In this document: one piece after another, positions 1 through 9,711 of the stretch
Position numbering within the stretch: the first letter of the stretch is position 1
Layout of the letters: every line of letters starts with the position of its first letter
Source of the DNA: Actinomycetota bacterium
GTDB taxonomy: Bacteria; Actinomycetota; Actinomycetes; Nanopelagicales; Nanopelagicaceae
Direction: 5' to 3'
Assembly (NCBI GenBank): GCA_009701185.1
Contig: WLKQ01000001.1
Coordinates: forward strand, 1 to 64,000
Length of the DNA: 64,000 nt
Translations under genes and position numbers: made by a program
Notes under the pieces: model-generated
Seen by the model: the letters and a program-made list of their open reading frames with translations, nothing else
Database searches by the model: none
Told to the model about the DNA's origin: nothing

Positions 1-778
1 GCGTTCCGTTACTACCTGCTGCACCAACTGCACCTTGTAAACCTGTTGCACCTTGTGTTCCGTTAGTACCTGCTGCACCCACAGCGCCTTGTAAACCTTG
101 TGCACCTTGTGTTCCGTTAGTGCCAGCTGCACCTGTTGCACCTTGCGTTCCGTTAGTACCAGCTGCACCTTGAGCACCAGTTGCACCAGCTGCTCCTTGT
201 GCGCCAGTTGATCCTGTTGCACCAGTTTCTCCTTTCGAACCAGCGCTTCCAGTTAATCCCTGTAAACCATTTGCACCAGTGTCCCCTTGTAAACCAGTTA
301 ATCCTCCGATGCCTTGCACGCCTTGTAATCCAACTGCGCCAACGTTTCCTTGATCACCTTGTACACCTTGAATTCCTTGTACACCTTGAACTCCTTTAGC
401 TCCCGTTGCACCGACTGCGCCAGTTGAACCTGTTGCACCAACCGCGCCGGTTGAACCTGTTGCACCATCAACTCCAATTAATGAACTAGATGTAATTGAT
501 TTTTCACTAGGTAATCGCAACGACGTTACAAGCTTCCAAACCCCTTTTAACTTTGGTCCGTAGAGATTTGCATTTTTGATATCAATATAGAAATCACCAT
601 CGATACCAATTGTTTTTGAAGGCACACCACTTCCGCTGAGGATTGTGTTAGGCAACGTGGCGGTTGTTCTTCCTGCTTTTTTAAGAGTGACGGATGTTTT
701 TTGTGCAGGAAAAGCACTGTAGGTAGAAACTAATGAGATCGATAGAAACAATGCCATAGCGGTTAGTGGGCGCTTCAT
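1..778 (-). CDS. secreted collagen-like (Gly-X-Y repeat) protein, 3' end truncated by window edge
   Basis: Reverse complement from ATG at 778 reads [30 protein letters not shown]... then [25 protein letters not shown] and a long [13 protein letters not shown]...[13 protein letters not shown] repeat, open to base 1; absent from the ORF track because there is no stop in the window. Confidence 0.85.
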   Translation of the reverse strand, partial: MKRPLTAMALFLSISLVSTYSAFPAQKTSVTLKKAGRTTATLPNTILSGSGVPSKTIGIDGDFYIDIKNANLYGPKLKGVWKLVTSLRLPSEKSITSSSLIGVDGATGSTGAVGATGSTGAVGATGAKGVQGVQGIQGVQGDQGNVGAVGLQGVQGIGGLTGLQGDTGANGLQGLTGSAGSKGETGATGSTGAQGAAGATGAQGAAGTNGTQGATGAAGTNGTQGAQGLQGAVGAAGTNGTQGATGLQGAVGAAGSNGT

Positions 779-1029
779 GATGCGAGACCTTTCTAAAAGG
801 CTGGGAAGTAACGTGGATTTAGTCTTGAACCTGAGGATTGCCGCAGAAATAAGGAGTTCCCTGCATTGCTTTCCCACCATTCATAGGGAAACCCCAGATT
901 TTGGTCTCAAAACGTAAATATTCACACAGTGTTTTAAGGATGGCTTACTACTATCTTCAGCATCAGAGAGTTAATTACGGGTAGTCGATGACGAGGGGTC
1001 ACAGACAGTTCCACGAGGGAAGGGAAGAC

Positions 1030-1713
1030 ATGCATATGTCATCAAATAGAAAGATTGCCGCAATTGTTTTAACAACAGTTGCGCTTTCAGTCGGCACAGT
1101 TGGTGTTGCAACCGCATCGCAGCCAAAAGGCAAAGTGATGTCGGTTAAAACTAAATCAACTAAGACCACAGTAAGTTCGATTCAAAATCCAATGGCAGGT
1201 GGAGCAATGGGTGCCAGAATGGGTGGCCCAGAAGCCGAACTCACTTCAGTCCTTGCTGGACTTGTAACCAAGGGAACAATTACACAAGCTCAATCAGATG
1301 CAATCGTTGCTGCACTAACTGCAGCGCATGCAACTCAAGAAGCTAACCGTGGCGCAGATCAAGCTACACATGATGCACAGCGTGCAGCGCGTGAAGCACT
1401 TGTAGCAACCACAATTGGCATCGATGCTGCAACGATTAAAACTCGCCTTGCTGCAGGAGAAACTCTTGGAGCAATTGCTGGAGCTAAGAAGTCTGCTTTG
1501 ATCACTGCACTTGTTGCAGCAGAGACATCACAGATTGACGCTGCAGTTACTGCAGGAAAAATTACTGCGGCTCAGGCAACTACATTCAAAGCTGGCCTAA
1601 CTGCCCACATAACTGCTGAAGTTGATGCAGTTCGTGGACCTGCAGGTCCAGGTATGGGTCAAGGCGGTCCCGGACATATGGATGGCGATCACGGTATGGG
1701 AAAGAAGCACTAA
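1030..1713 (+). CDS. secreted Ala-rich helical protein with Gly/His/Met-rich C-terminus
   Basis: ORF 988..1713; start at 1030 preferred (purine-rich GAGGGAAGGGAAGAC upstream); N-terminal signal peptide; tail GPGMGQGGPGHMDGDHGMGKKH. Confidence 0.7.
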   Translation: MHMSSNRKIAAIVLTTVALSVGTVGVATASQPKGKVMSVKTKSTKTTVSSIQNPMAGGAMGARMGGPEAELTSVLAGLVTKGTITQAQSDAIVAALTAAHATQEANRGADQATHDAQRAAREALVATTIGIDAATIKTRLAAGETLGAIAGAKKSALITALVAAETSQIDAAVTAGKITAAQATTFKAGLTAHITAEVDAVRGPAGPGMGQGGPGHMDGDHGMGKKH

Positions 1714-1754
1714 TCAGTTAAGCGTTAAGTTCATTTAACTATCCTCCTAAGGGT

Positions 1755-1790
1755 AAAACCCGCCACGTGAGCAATCATGTGGCGGGTTTT
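1755..1790 (+). terminator. Rho-independent terminator
   Basis: 16-bp stem AAAACCCGCCACGTGA/TCATGTGGCGGGTTTT (one G-T pair) with GCAA tetraloop, followed by TTTTCTTATT. Confidence 0.85.
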
Positions 1791-1819
1791 CTTATTGCAC
1801 TTAATGGCACAATGCACTC

Positions 1820-2275
1820 ATGAGAATTCACATCGGTAGCGATCATGCAGGGTTGGAATTAAAGAGTGCGCTGGTGGAATATCTTGAATCGAAAGGCCAT
1901 ACCGTCACAGATCATGGCCCACATGAATATGACGCACTCGATGATTACCCTGATTTCTGCATTCCTGCCGCCATTGCAACAGTTGCAGATTCTGCTTCAT
2001 TGGGAATTGTGTTGGGCGGTTCAGGCAATGGTGAACAGATTGCAGCAAATAAAGTTAAAGGAGTGCGGGCAGCACTTGCGTGGAGCGTTGAGACTGCCAA
2101 GCTTGCAAAAGAACATAACAATGCAAATGTTGTTGGTATTGGCGGGCGGATGCATTCAATCGATGAATGTAAGTCGATTATCGATGCTTTTATCGAAACT
2201 CCGTTTACTAACGATGAACGTCACATTCGACGCATCAATAAAATCTCTAGTTACGAAAATACAACAGGTCAGTAA
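1820..2275 (+). CDS. rpiB: ribose-5-phosphate isomerase B
   Basis: MRIHIGSDHAGLELKSALVEYL, GIVLGGSGNGEQIAANKVKGVRAAL motifs of the RpiB/LacAB family. Confidence 0.95.
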   Translation: MRIHIGSDHAGLELKSALVEYLESKGHTVTDHGPHEYDALDDYPDFCIPAAIATVADSASLGIVLGGSGNGEQIAANKVKGVRAALAWSVETAKLAKEHNNANVVGIGGRMHSIDECKSIIDAFIETPFTNDERHIRRINKISSYENTTGQ

Positions 2276-2906
2276 CTCGGTGATCTTTATCGATCCCCTG
2301 TCCTTCAAATCTTGTCACTGGTCTCCAATCGGGTTTATCAATTACTCCCCCGCTAAATTGAGTTGACGTTTTAAAAACATTTTCCATGGATTCGGCATAG
2401 GGAACCCAGTCGGTTGCTAAGTGAAAATATCCACCAGGTTTTAACTTTGAAGCAACAAGCTCTAGAAATCCGGCGTTAACAATTCTACGTTTGTGATGTT
2501 TTACTTTTGGCCAAGGATCTGGAAAATATAAGTGCACACCGTCAAGGGCTGCATCATCAATCATGTAAGGTAAAACGACATGGACGTCATCTTCAATTAC
2601 TTTAATATTTGTGATCTCTTGCTCTTGAATTCGTGAGAGTAGTTTTCCTATACCCGGTGGATGCAGATCAACTGCCAGATAGCCATTATTTGGTGAAGCT
2701 AAAGCAATGATTGCTGTGGCCTCCCCCATTCCAAAACCAATCTCCATAATGATCTTCTCGGCATTCGGAAAGATTGAATGCAGGTCTAACTTCGCATCGG
2801 CCACTGGTATTCCGTGGACCTCCTGCAGGCTTTTCTTAGCCGCCCTCTGAGCCTCTGTGATGCGCGTGCCACGAATGCTGTAGCTGCGAATTGAGGGGCG
2901 TTCCAT
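2247..2906 (-). CDS. trmB: tRNA (guanine-N7-)-methyltransferase
   Basis: IMEIGFGMGEA, HLYFPDPWPKVKHHKRRIV motifs. Confidence 0.93.
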   Translation of the reverse strand: MERPSIRSYSIRGTRITEAQRAAKKSLQEVHGIPVADAKLDLHSIFPNAEKIIMEIGFGMGEATAIIALASPNNGYLAVDLHPPGIGKLLSRIQEQEITNIKVIEDDVHVVLPYMIDDAALDGVHLYFPDPWPKVKHHKRRIVNAGFLELVASKLKPGGYFHLATDWVPYAESMENVFKTSTQFSGGVIDKPDWRPVTRFEGQGIDKDHRVTDLLYFRN

Positions 2907-2956
2907 GAGGCAAGAATGTCATGGTTGGATTGATACCTACAAAAGGGAGTTTTACC

Positions 2957-5491
2957 GTGCCAGGAATCAACATTTCTCGGATTGAAGCCAAAGAGCGAGC
3001 AGACCATTTATTCGTTCACAGCTACGACGTCACACTCGATGTGACAACTGGAGCGGAGGTTTTTTATTCAAAGTCGGTAGCGAAGTTCTCCTGTAATGCC
3101 CCTGGCTATTCAACTTTCATCGATGCTTGCGGGCGATCAATTATCTCCGCAACCTTGAACGGCTCCCCCGTAGATACATCCAACTTTGATGGCGAAAGTG
3201 TTTTCTTGCATAACTTGGCTGCAGAGAATGAACTTATAATTGAAATCGAAGCGATTTATTCAAAATCAGGTGAAGGCCTGCAACGCTCAGTTGATCCTTC
3301 AGATAATGAGATCTATTTATATTCACAAGGTGAGACTGCCTACATCCGTCACATGTTCCCTTGCTTTGATCAGCCATCATTGAAAGCAACTTTTGCGCTA
3401 ACGGTGACAACACCTGACCACTGGGAAGCGATTTCAAATAACACTCAGATAGGCAAGGAAGTCGCCGCCGATAAGGCAACATGGAAGTTCGCTGCAACTC
3501 CAAGAATTCCAATGTACTTGGCTGCATTAATTGCTGGTCCATATTCACATGTGCACGATGTTTATAAGGGCTCAAAAGATATTCCGCTTGGAATCTACTG
3601 CCGTAAATCTATGGCACAGTTCGTTGAAGCAGATGATGTTTTCTTGCTCACTAAGCAGGGCTTTGAATACTTTGAAAAAACTTTCGGCCTTGCTTATCCA
3701 TTTGAAAAATACGATCAAATTGCTGTTGTTGACTTTAACTTTGGCGCTATGGAAAATGCTGGAGCGGTAACTTTCCGCGAAGATCTATTGGTCTTTCGCA
3801 GCCATATGCCAGAAAAAATGTACATGTCACGCGCCAACGTAATTTTGCATGAGATGGCGCATATGTGGTTCGGCGACCTAGTAACAATGTCGTGGTGGGA
3901 TGACTTATGGCTTAACGAATCTTTCGCCGAATTTATGGCATACCTGGCAATGGTCGAAGGCACGCGCTTTACCGGCGGCTGGGCAGCCTTTAACAGTGAG
4001 CGCAAAAACTGGGCCTATCGCCAAGATCAACTAATTTCAACGCACCCAATCGTTGCCGATATGGTCGATATCGAAGCCGTTAACGCTAACTTCGATGGCA
4101 TTACGTACTCAAAAGGAGCATCGGTTTTGCAACAACTCGTTGCACATGTTGGCCGTGACAACTTTATTAGCGGCCTTCAGAAATACTTTGCCAAGCATGC
4201 ATGGGGAAATACAACACTGAAAGATCTCTTTGATCAATTAGAGGCAGCAAGTGGCCGTTCTCTAGATTCTTGGGCTGCGACTTGGTTACAAACTGCTGGT
4301 GTAAATACTTTGCGTCCAGAATTAGTTATCGATGGTGATACTTATTCATCGGTTGCAATCAAACAAGAGGCACCGCTAATCCCTGCGGGCTCAACACAGT
4401 TAAGACCCCATCGTTTAGCCGTGGGGCTTTATGACATCGATGGGGGTTCCATCAAGTTGCGCACATCAGTGGAGCTCGATGTTGCTGGTGCACTCACTGT
4501 AGTTCCACAGTTCGCAGGTCAAAAAGTCGCCGATTTATTGTTGATCAATGATCGTGATCTTTCATATGCCAAATTGCGCTTTGATTCTCGATCACTGACC
4601 ACACTTAAAACTCATCTTGGAACAATCACCGATCCATTAACTCGAGCTCTCTGTTGGGCTGCAGTCTGGGATATGCATCGTGATGCAGAGATATCTTCAT
4701 CGGACTTCCTAGACATCGCCTTTGCAGGCCTACCGGGGGAAAGTGACGATGCAGTTGTCAATATTACTTTGACCCAGATGTATACATCGGTTGAGGCTTA
4801 TACGGAAGATTCTCAACGCGATGCAATGCGCTTAAAAATCGCAAACGGTTTGGATGCACTCACTAAGAGCGCGGCACCAGGCAGTGATTTACAGATGTTA
4901 TACGCGCGTGCATTTGCTCAAAATGCATTTACGCCAGAACATATTAAATCTGTGCAAGGACTTCTCAATGGTTCAGCCCCAGGCTTTATCGTCGATGCCG
5001 ATCAACGTTGGTTCTTTATCATCGCGCTATCTGAACGTGGTGCGATCACACGAGAAGAGCTTGATGCTGAGCTAGCTCGTGATAACACCACTAGTGGCAA
5101 CTGTTTCTACGAAACTGCTATTGCCGCTGCTCCAACAGCAGAGGCTAAGGACTATGCCTGGAACAAAATCATCAACGAAGATATTCAAACCTCAGTGCGA
5201 TCGGCGCTAGTAGCTGGTTTCCAGCGCCCCATTCAACGTGACTTACTGTCAACCTATGTTGACCGTTACTTTGATTCAATTATGGCGGTGTGGGAATCGA
5301 AATCCTATGAGGGAGCAAGCAAAGTTGTCAGCGGTCTTTATCCGTCATGGGTACTGACGCAATCAACCATTGATAAAACAACTGGCTGGTTAGACACTAT
5401 TGGCAAAGAAGCGCCAACAGTTTTACGTAAATTAGTTATTGAAGCTCGTGATGGATTAATGCGCGCTTTAAAAGTTCAGAAAAGTAAATAA
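2957..5491 (+). CDS. pepN: aminopeptidase N (M1 family)
   Basis: GAMEN and HEMAHMWFGDLVTM...NESFAEF zinc site; GTG start at 2957 with AAAGGGAG upstream preferred over the 2921 ORF start. Confidence 0.95.
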   Translation: MPGINISRIEAKERADHLFVHSYDVTLDVTTGAEVFYSKSVAKFSCNAPGYSTFIDACGRSIISATLNGSPVDTSNFDGESVFLHNLAAENELIIEIEAIYSKSGEGLQRSVDPSDNEIYLYSQGETAYIRHMFPCFDQPSLKATFALTVTTPDHWEAISNNTQIGKEVAADKATWKFAATPRIPMYLAALIAGPYSHVHDVYKGSKDIPLGIYCRKSMAQFVEADDVFLLTKQGFEYFEKTFGLAYPFEKYDQIAVVDFNFGAMENAGAVTFREDLLVFRSHMPEKMYMSRANVILHEMAHMWFGDLVTMSWWDDLWLNESFAEFMAYLAMVEGTRFTGGWAAFNSERKNWAYRQDQLISTHPIVADMVDIEAVNANFDGITYSKGASVLQQLVAHVGRDNFISGLQKYFAKHAWGNTTLKDLFDQLEAASGRSLDSWAATWLQTAGVNTLRPELVIDGDTYSSVAIKQEAPLIPAGSTQLRPHRLAVGLYDIDGGSIKLRTSVELDVAGALTVVPQFAGQKVADLLLINDRDLSYAKLRFDSRSLTTLKTHLGTITDPLTRALCWAAVWDMHRDAEISSSDFLDIAFAGLPGESDDAVVNITLTQMYTSVEAYTEDSQRDAMRLKIANGLDALTKSAAPGSDLQMLYARAFAQNAFTPEHIKSVQGLLNGSAPGFIVDADQRWFFIIALSERGAITREELDAELARDNTTSGNCFYETAIAAAPTAEAKDYAWNKIINEDIQTSVRSALVAGFQRPIQRDLLSTYVDRYFDSIMAVWESKSYEGASKVVSGLYPSWVLTQSTIDKTTGWLDTIGKEAPTVLRKLVIEARDGLMRALKVQKSK

Positions 5492-5677
5492 CTAATCAAT
5501 AGAAGTTACAGAAGAGGTTGTTGAGGCTTTTCGTGGTGCACTAGTTGCCCACGAAAGCACAGCAATAATTGCAAAGAGGCCAATTGGGATAAGAAGAAAA
5601 GTAACAACAGTCTCAATTGCGCTTAAGCCTTGACCTGCAACAGTGCCATCTTCAACGGCCGACATAATAAAATTCAT
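5492..5677 (-). CDS. small single-TM hypothetical protein
   Basis: 61 aa ORF with one hydrophobic helix, in an otherwise unfilled gap. Confidence 0.6.
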   Translation of the reverse strand: MNFIMSAVEDGTVAGQGLSAIETVVTFLLIPIGLFAIIAVLSWATSAPRKASTTSSVTSID

Positions 5678-5695
5678 GTGTTCAGTGTAATTTAC

Positions 5696-6211
5696 TTATG
5701 CCGTTGCCGCTGCCACACCAAATGGCTGTAAGTACTGCAACCAACGTTCATCCGTTCTACCCGTTCCAAGAATTCGCCAAGCAGCCCCGACGGGTTCACG
5801 TGGTAGCTGACGCAATCTCCAACCAATCTCCTTGAGTTGCTTATCTGCTTTTAGATGATTGCACTTGTGGCATGCTGAAACAACGTTCTCCCAATTGTGA
5901 CCACCGCCACGACTACGTGGAATGACGTGATCAATCGATGTGGCTGGAGCCGTGCAATACACACAACGACCACCATCTCGAGCAAAGATTGCCCGCCGAG
6001 ACAAAGGCACAGCATGGCGATAAGGAATACGAACAAATTTATTGAGACGTATGACAGATGGCAGATCCATTTGGCCGCCAGAAAAATGCACGACCGAACC
6101 GGACTCTTCAATCATTGTTGCCCGATGGTTTAAGACAAGGATCAGGGCGCGCCGCTCTGTAATGACACCCAAAGGTTCATACGTTGCATTAAGCACTAAT
6201 GTGCGCGACAT
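5696..6211 (-). CDS. HNH endonuclease family protein
   Basis: FARDGGRCVYCTAPATSIDHVIPRSRGGGHNWENVVSACHKCNHLKADK. Confidence 0.92.
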   Translation of the reverse strand: MSRTLVLNATYEPLGVITERRALILVLNHRATMIEESGSVVHFSGGQMDLPSVIRLNKFVRIPYRHAVPLSRRAIFARDGGRCVYCTAPATSIDHVIPRSRGGGHNWENVVSACHKCNHLKADKQLKEIGWRLRQLPREPVGAAWRILGTGRTDERWLQYLQPFGVAAATA

Positions 6212-6331
6212 AATCGCTCCCGATCTGGCGCATGGCCTGCGCCGATTGGTTTATCTTGCACCACAACACGCTCAGATATGGGTATTTCAAAGCGGTATTT
6301 GGGTAAAGATTTGGCTACAGTCATACCCACT

Positions 6332-6880
6332 ATGAGCGATTCAGCGCAAAATATCATCGATTGGGTCAGCGGGACTCCCCTGCGAATCTTCATCATCCTT
6401 CTAACGGCCATTCTTGCGCAGAGTTTTGGTAGCCGAGCTATCCATCGTGCAATGAACCGATTGGCCACTGCCGATCTTGTTCCAGGGCCGCGCAATATCG
6501 TCGCTCGGCAAAAAGAGCGGGCGCGCACAATCGGCGGTGTACTTGCCGCCACATTGAAGTCAGTTATTTGGATCGTTGCATCTGGAATGGTCCTTGGTGA
6601 ATTTGGTTTTAACTTAGGCCCACTTATTGCATCAGCGGGAATCCTTGGCGTGGCACTCGGACTTGGTGCTCAGACTTTAGTTCGAGATATTTTATCTGGA
6701 ATATTTATGTTAATTGAAGATCAGTACGGTGTTGGCGACAATGTAGATGTATTAGAGATTCAAGGTGTAGTCGAAAAAGTGGGTCTACGTGTGACAACGG
6801 TCCGAGATAACAAAGGAACGCTCTGGTACTTACGCAATGGCGAAATATTGAAGGTCGGAAATCAATCTCAATCTGGTTGA
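6332..6880 (+). CDS. mechanosensitive ion channel (MscS family)
   Basis: [41 protein letters not shown]; start at 6332 (MSDSAQN) preferred over 6278. Confidence 0.88.
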   Translation: MSDSAQNIIDWVSGTPLRIFIILLTAILAQSFGSRAIHRAMNRLATADLVPGPRNIVARQKERARTIGGVLAATLKSVIWIVASGMVLGEFGFNLGPLIASAGILGVALGLGAQTLVRDILSGIFMLIEDQYGVGDNVDVLEIQGVVEKVGLRVTTVRDNKGTLWYLRNGEILKVGNQSQSG

Positions 6881-7242
6881 TTCACCATCGAGTTAGCTGC
6901 CATCTCTAAATAACTCCAAAGCTGTACTCGATGCTCTTCATTCATTTCAATGCCACTTACAACTGTATGCATCGCGCTAAGCCATGCATCACGCGCAGCC
7001 GAGTCAATGCGAAATCCCGCATGACGCATGCGCAAACGAGGATGCCCACGGCTTTCTTGATAAGTCGTTGGTCCACCCCAGTACTGTTCTAAAAACATTT
7101 GCAGGCGTTCGGCAGCGCCTTTCATATCTGTCTCTGGATACATAGGTCGCAAAATTGGATCTGTGGCTACATGTGCATAAAACTGTGAGACTAAATCACT
7201 AAAAAACGTTGCGCCACCGACTTCGTCATAAAACGTACTCAT
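6868..7242 (-). CDS. group 2 truncated hemoglobin
   Basis: [33 protein letters not shown]...[25 protein letters not shown]. Confidence 0.92.
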   Translation of the reverse strand: MSTFYDEVGGATFFSDLVSQFYAHVATDPILRPMYPETDMKGAAERLQMFLEQYWGGPTTYQESRGHPRLRMRHAGFRIDSAARDAWLSAMHTVVSGIEMNEEHRVQLWSYLEMAANSMVNQPD

Positions 7243-8501
7243 GCCGTAAGGGTAGCCAAGTCCTTGCCCTTAGCAATCTGTAAGACAAAGTAACTCGTGA
7301 TTAAACAGAGGGCACCACTCACATAAAAAGCTGCAGCATAATCGCCAAGCTTTACGCGCACTATTGCAGCGCCTAACGCTGCGATTGCGCCACCTATTTG
7401 GTGAGAAGCAAAGACCCAGCCGTAAATAACGGTGCCACGGTCAGGACCCAATACTGCGCGGCACAACATGATTGTTGGTGGAACAGTTGCTACCCAGTCA
7501 AGGCCATAGAAAATAATAAAGACCAGTGTTGAAGGATGCATCGTTGAGAAAAGAATCGATGGCAATAAGAAAAGGGATAAGCCGCGAAATCCGTAGTAAA
7601 AGAATAATAATTTGCGTGGATCATATTTGTCAGTTAACCAACCCGATAAAAGTGTACCGAGAACATCAAATACTCCAACTAGAGCTAGAAGAGAGGAAGC
7701 CAAAACTTGACCCATGCCATGGTCGTGAGCTGCGGGAATAAAGTGCGTTCCAATTAATCCACTCGTTGACAAACCACAAACGAAAAACGATCCACTTAAG
7801 TACCAAAAATCTCTGTGCGCACTTGCCTCTTTTAAAGTAACTAATGCCAGTTTGCCCGCATTCATTCCGGACTTCACTGGAGGTTGCCAATCGTCCAGCG
7901 CTCCATAGGGAAGCAAGCCAACATCGGCTGGTTTTTCCCGTAAAAATAAATAAATCATCGGCACCATAAAAAGAGATGCGCTTCCAATTGCAAGACCAAT
8001 TGATTTCCACCCATATGTATCGGATAGTCGAGTTAGTCCCGGTAGAAAAATTAACTGACCCATCGCTGCCGCAGCGGTTAATCCGCCAACAACTACTCCA
8101 CGTCGCTTTACAAACCATCGGTTAGCAACAGTTGCTGCAAAGACCAGCGCCATTGAACCTGTACCTATTCCAACAATGACACCCCACGTTGCAACTAACT
8201 GCCAAGGGGCATGTATCTGAGTAGTGAGAAATGCACCCGTGCTAACAGTTGTAAGGGCTGCCATCACAACTTTTCGGACAGTAAAGCGCTCCATGAGCGC
8301 TGCCGCAAAAGGTGCGGTGAGCCCATAGAGCAAGACATTGACTGATACCGCTAAAGAGATTTGATCACGGCTCCAACCAAAGGCATCTTCCAAAGGAATG
8401 ATAAGTACTGAAGGGGCTGATCTAAAGCCTGCAGTTGCAACTAATGTAAAAAAGGTAACGACTGCAGCTATCCAGGCGGGATGCAGCTTTGTTCTAGACA
8501 T
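7239..8501 (-). CDS. MFS transporter
   Basis: 12-TM-like MFS ORF ([38 protein letters not shown]); start at 8501 (MSRTKLHP) preferred over 8576. Confidence 0.88.
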   Translation of the reverse strand: MSRTKLHPAWIAAVVTFFTLVATAGFRSAPSVLIIPLEDAFGWSRDQISLAVSVNVLLYGLTAPFAAALMERFTVRKVVMAALTTVSTGAFLTTQIHAPWQLVATWGVIVGIGTGSMALVFAATVANRWFVKRRGVVVGGLTAAAAMGQLIFLPGLTRLSDTYGWKSIGLAIGSASLFMVPMIYLFLREKPADVGLLPYGALDDWQPPVKSGMNAGKLALVTLKEASAHRDFWYLSGSFFVCGLSTSGLIGTHFIPAAHDHGMGQVLASSLLALVGVFDVLGTLLSGWLTDKYDPRKLLFFYYGFRGLSLFLLPSILFSTMHPSTLVFIIFYGLDWVATVPPTIMLCRAVLGPDRGTVIYGWVFASHQIGGAIAALGAAIVRVKLGDYAAAFYVSGALCLITSYFVLQIAKGKDLATLTA

Positions 8502-9711
8502 TTCGCGAGTGAACTTTTCTAGATAAATATCCGAGTGTAATTGCTGGAATGGCGGCAAATAAACATAACCATCCATAACTCATAGTCCCAATGATTACAC
8601 CAGCTAAAGCTCCACCACCAGCACCTGCAAGATTCATTACTAAGTCACTTGCACCTTGCGAAGCTGGACGCATTTCAAGGGAGACTGACTCAGATAAAAA
8701 TGCTGATCCGCCAATAAGGGTGCACGACCAACCTAGTCCTAAAAGAAATAGACCAACGCCTAATTGGTAAGCATTATTTGCTTCAGCTGTGCCGGCAACA
8801 ATTGTGGAGAGCACAAGAAAAACTAAACCAATCTGAATAACTCGGACTCGTCCTAAGCGATCGCTCAGCGAACCAACCAGTGGAGAAAAGGCATACATAC
8901 CTAAAACGTGAACACTGATTACAAAACCAATAATACGAAGTGAAACATCAACATGTTTCATGTGTACCGGTGTCATGACCATTACCGAGACCATCGCTAA
9001 GTGACCAATCGCTATTGCCGATATTGCAAAAAACGCATTCGGGTTACTGCGAATATGACTCAGCGCAGCTTTTGTTGAACCTTTAGTTTGCTTAACTGAA
9101 GCTTGTTTTTCTGCAGTTAAATATGGATCTGGGCGCAAAAAAATCTGAATAACAATCACGGCAAAAAACAGTGTTGTGGCTGAGATTAAATAGGGTCCAA
9201 CTAGGCGCGGTAAATTGAATGCCTCCGCCAAATTACCAGCTGGGTCCATCAAATTTGGCCCAGCTACTGCGCCAATAGTTGAGCCCCATACGACAAATGA
9301 CAACTGTTTGGCGCGAGTTTCTTGAGTCGCTAAATCTATTGCTGCAAAACGTGCTTGATATCCTGCAGCTGATGCAGCACCAATGAGAAATGCTCCAACC
9401 AACATCAGAAAAAGATTGCGATGTGATCCACCCAGAATTGCACAGATTGATCCAAAGACACCAGATGTATAACCAACCGAAAGCGCTAAACGTCTTCCAC
9501 CTTTTGCAGTCAATCGCGCCAATGGAAGGGCTAAAGCTGCTGCACCTAAAACACCACTAGTTTGAGCTAAGCCCGCTAAAGTTTCAGAATCGGTAATTGA
9601 CGAAACTAAGAGCGAGCCAGCTGCAACGGTTCCAGCAATGCCAATGCCATTTAATACTTGCGCCGATGCAAGGGTTCGAATCACTCGTTGCTGCAGCGCG
9701 GTATTTGGCAT
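8494..9711 (-). CDS. MFS transporter
   Basis: SPLVGSLSDRLGRVRVIQIGLVFLVLST; polytopic. Confidence 0.88.
   Translation of the reverse strand: MPNTALQQRVIRTLASAQVLNGIGIAGTVAAGSLLVSSITDSETLAGLAQTSGVLGAAALALPLARLTAKGGRRLALSVGYTSGVFGSICAILGGSHRNLFLMLVGAFLIGAASAAGYQARFAAIDLATQETRAKQLSFVVWGSTIGAVAGPNLMDPAGNLAEAFNLPRLVGPYLISATTLFFAVIVIQIFLRPDPYLTAEKQASVKQTKGSTKAALSHIRSNPNAFFAISAIAIGHLAMVSVMVMTPVHMKHVDVSLRIIGFVISVHVLGMYAFSPLVGSLSDRLGRVRVIQIGLVFLVLSTIVAGTAEANNAYQLGVGLFLLGLGWSCTLIGGSAFLSESVSLEMRPASQGASDLVMNLAGAGGGALAGVIIGTMSYGWLCLFAAIPAITLGYLSRKVHSRNV

Noticed and set aside
181-399. Plus-strand 72-aa ORF
   Set aside because: Antisense of the collagen-like repeat; Leu/Gln/His-rich low-complexity translation, no start context
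1866-2366. 166-aa plus-strand ORF
   Set aside because: Out-of-frame overlap of rpiB and the trmB 3' end
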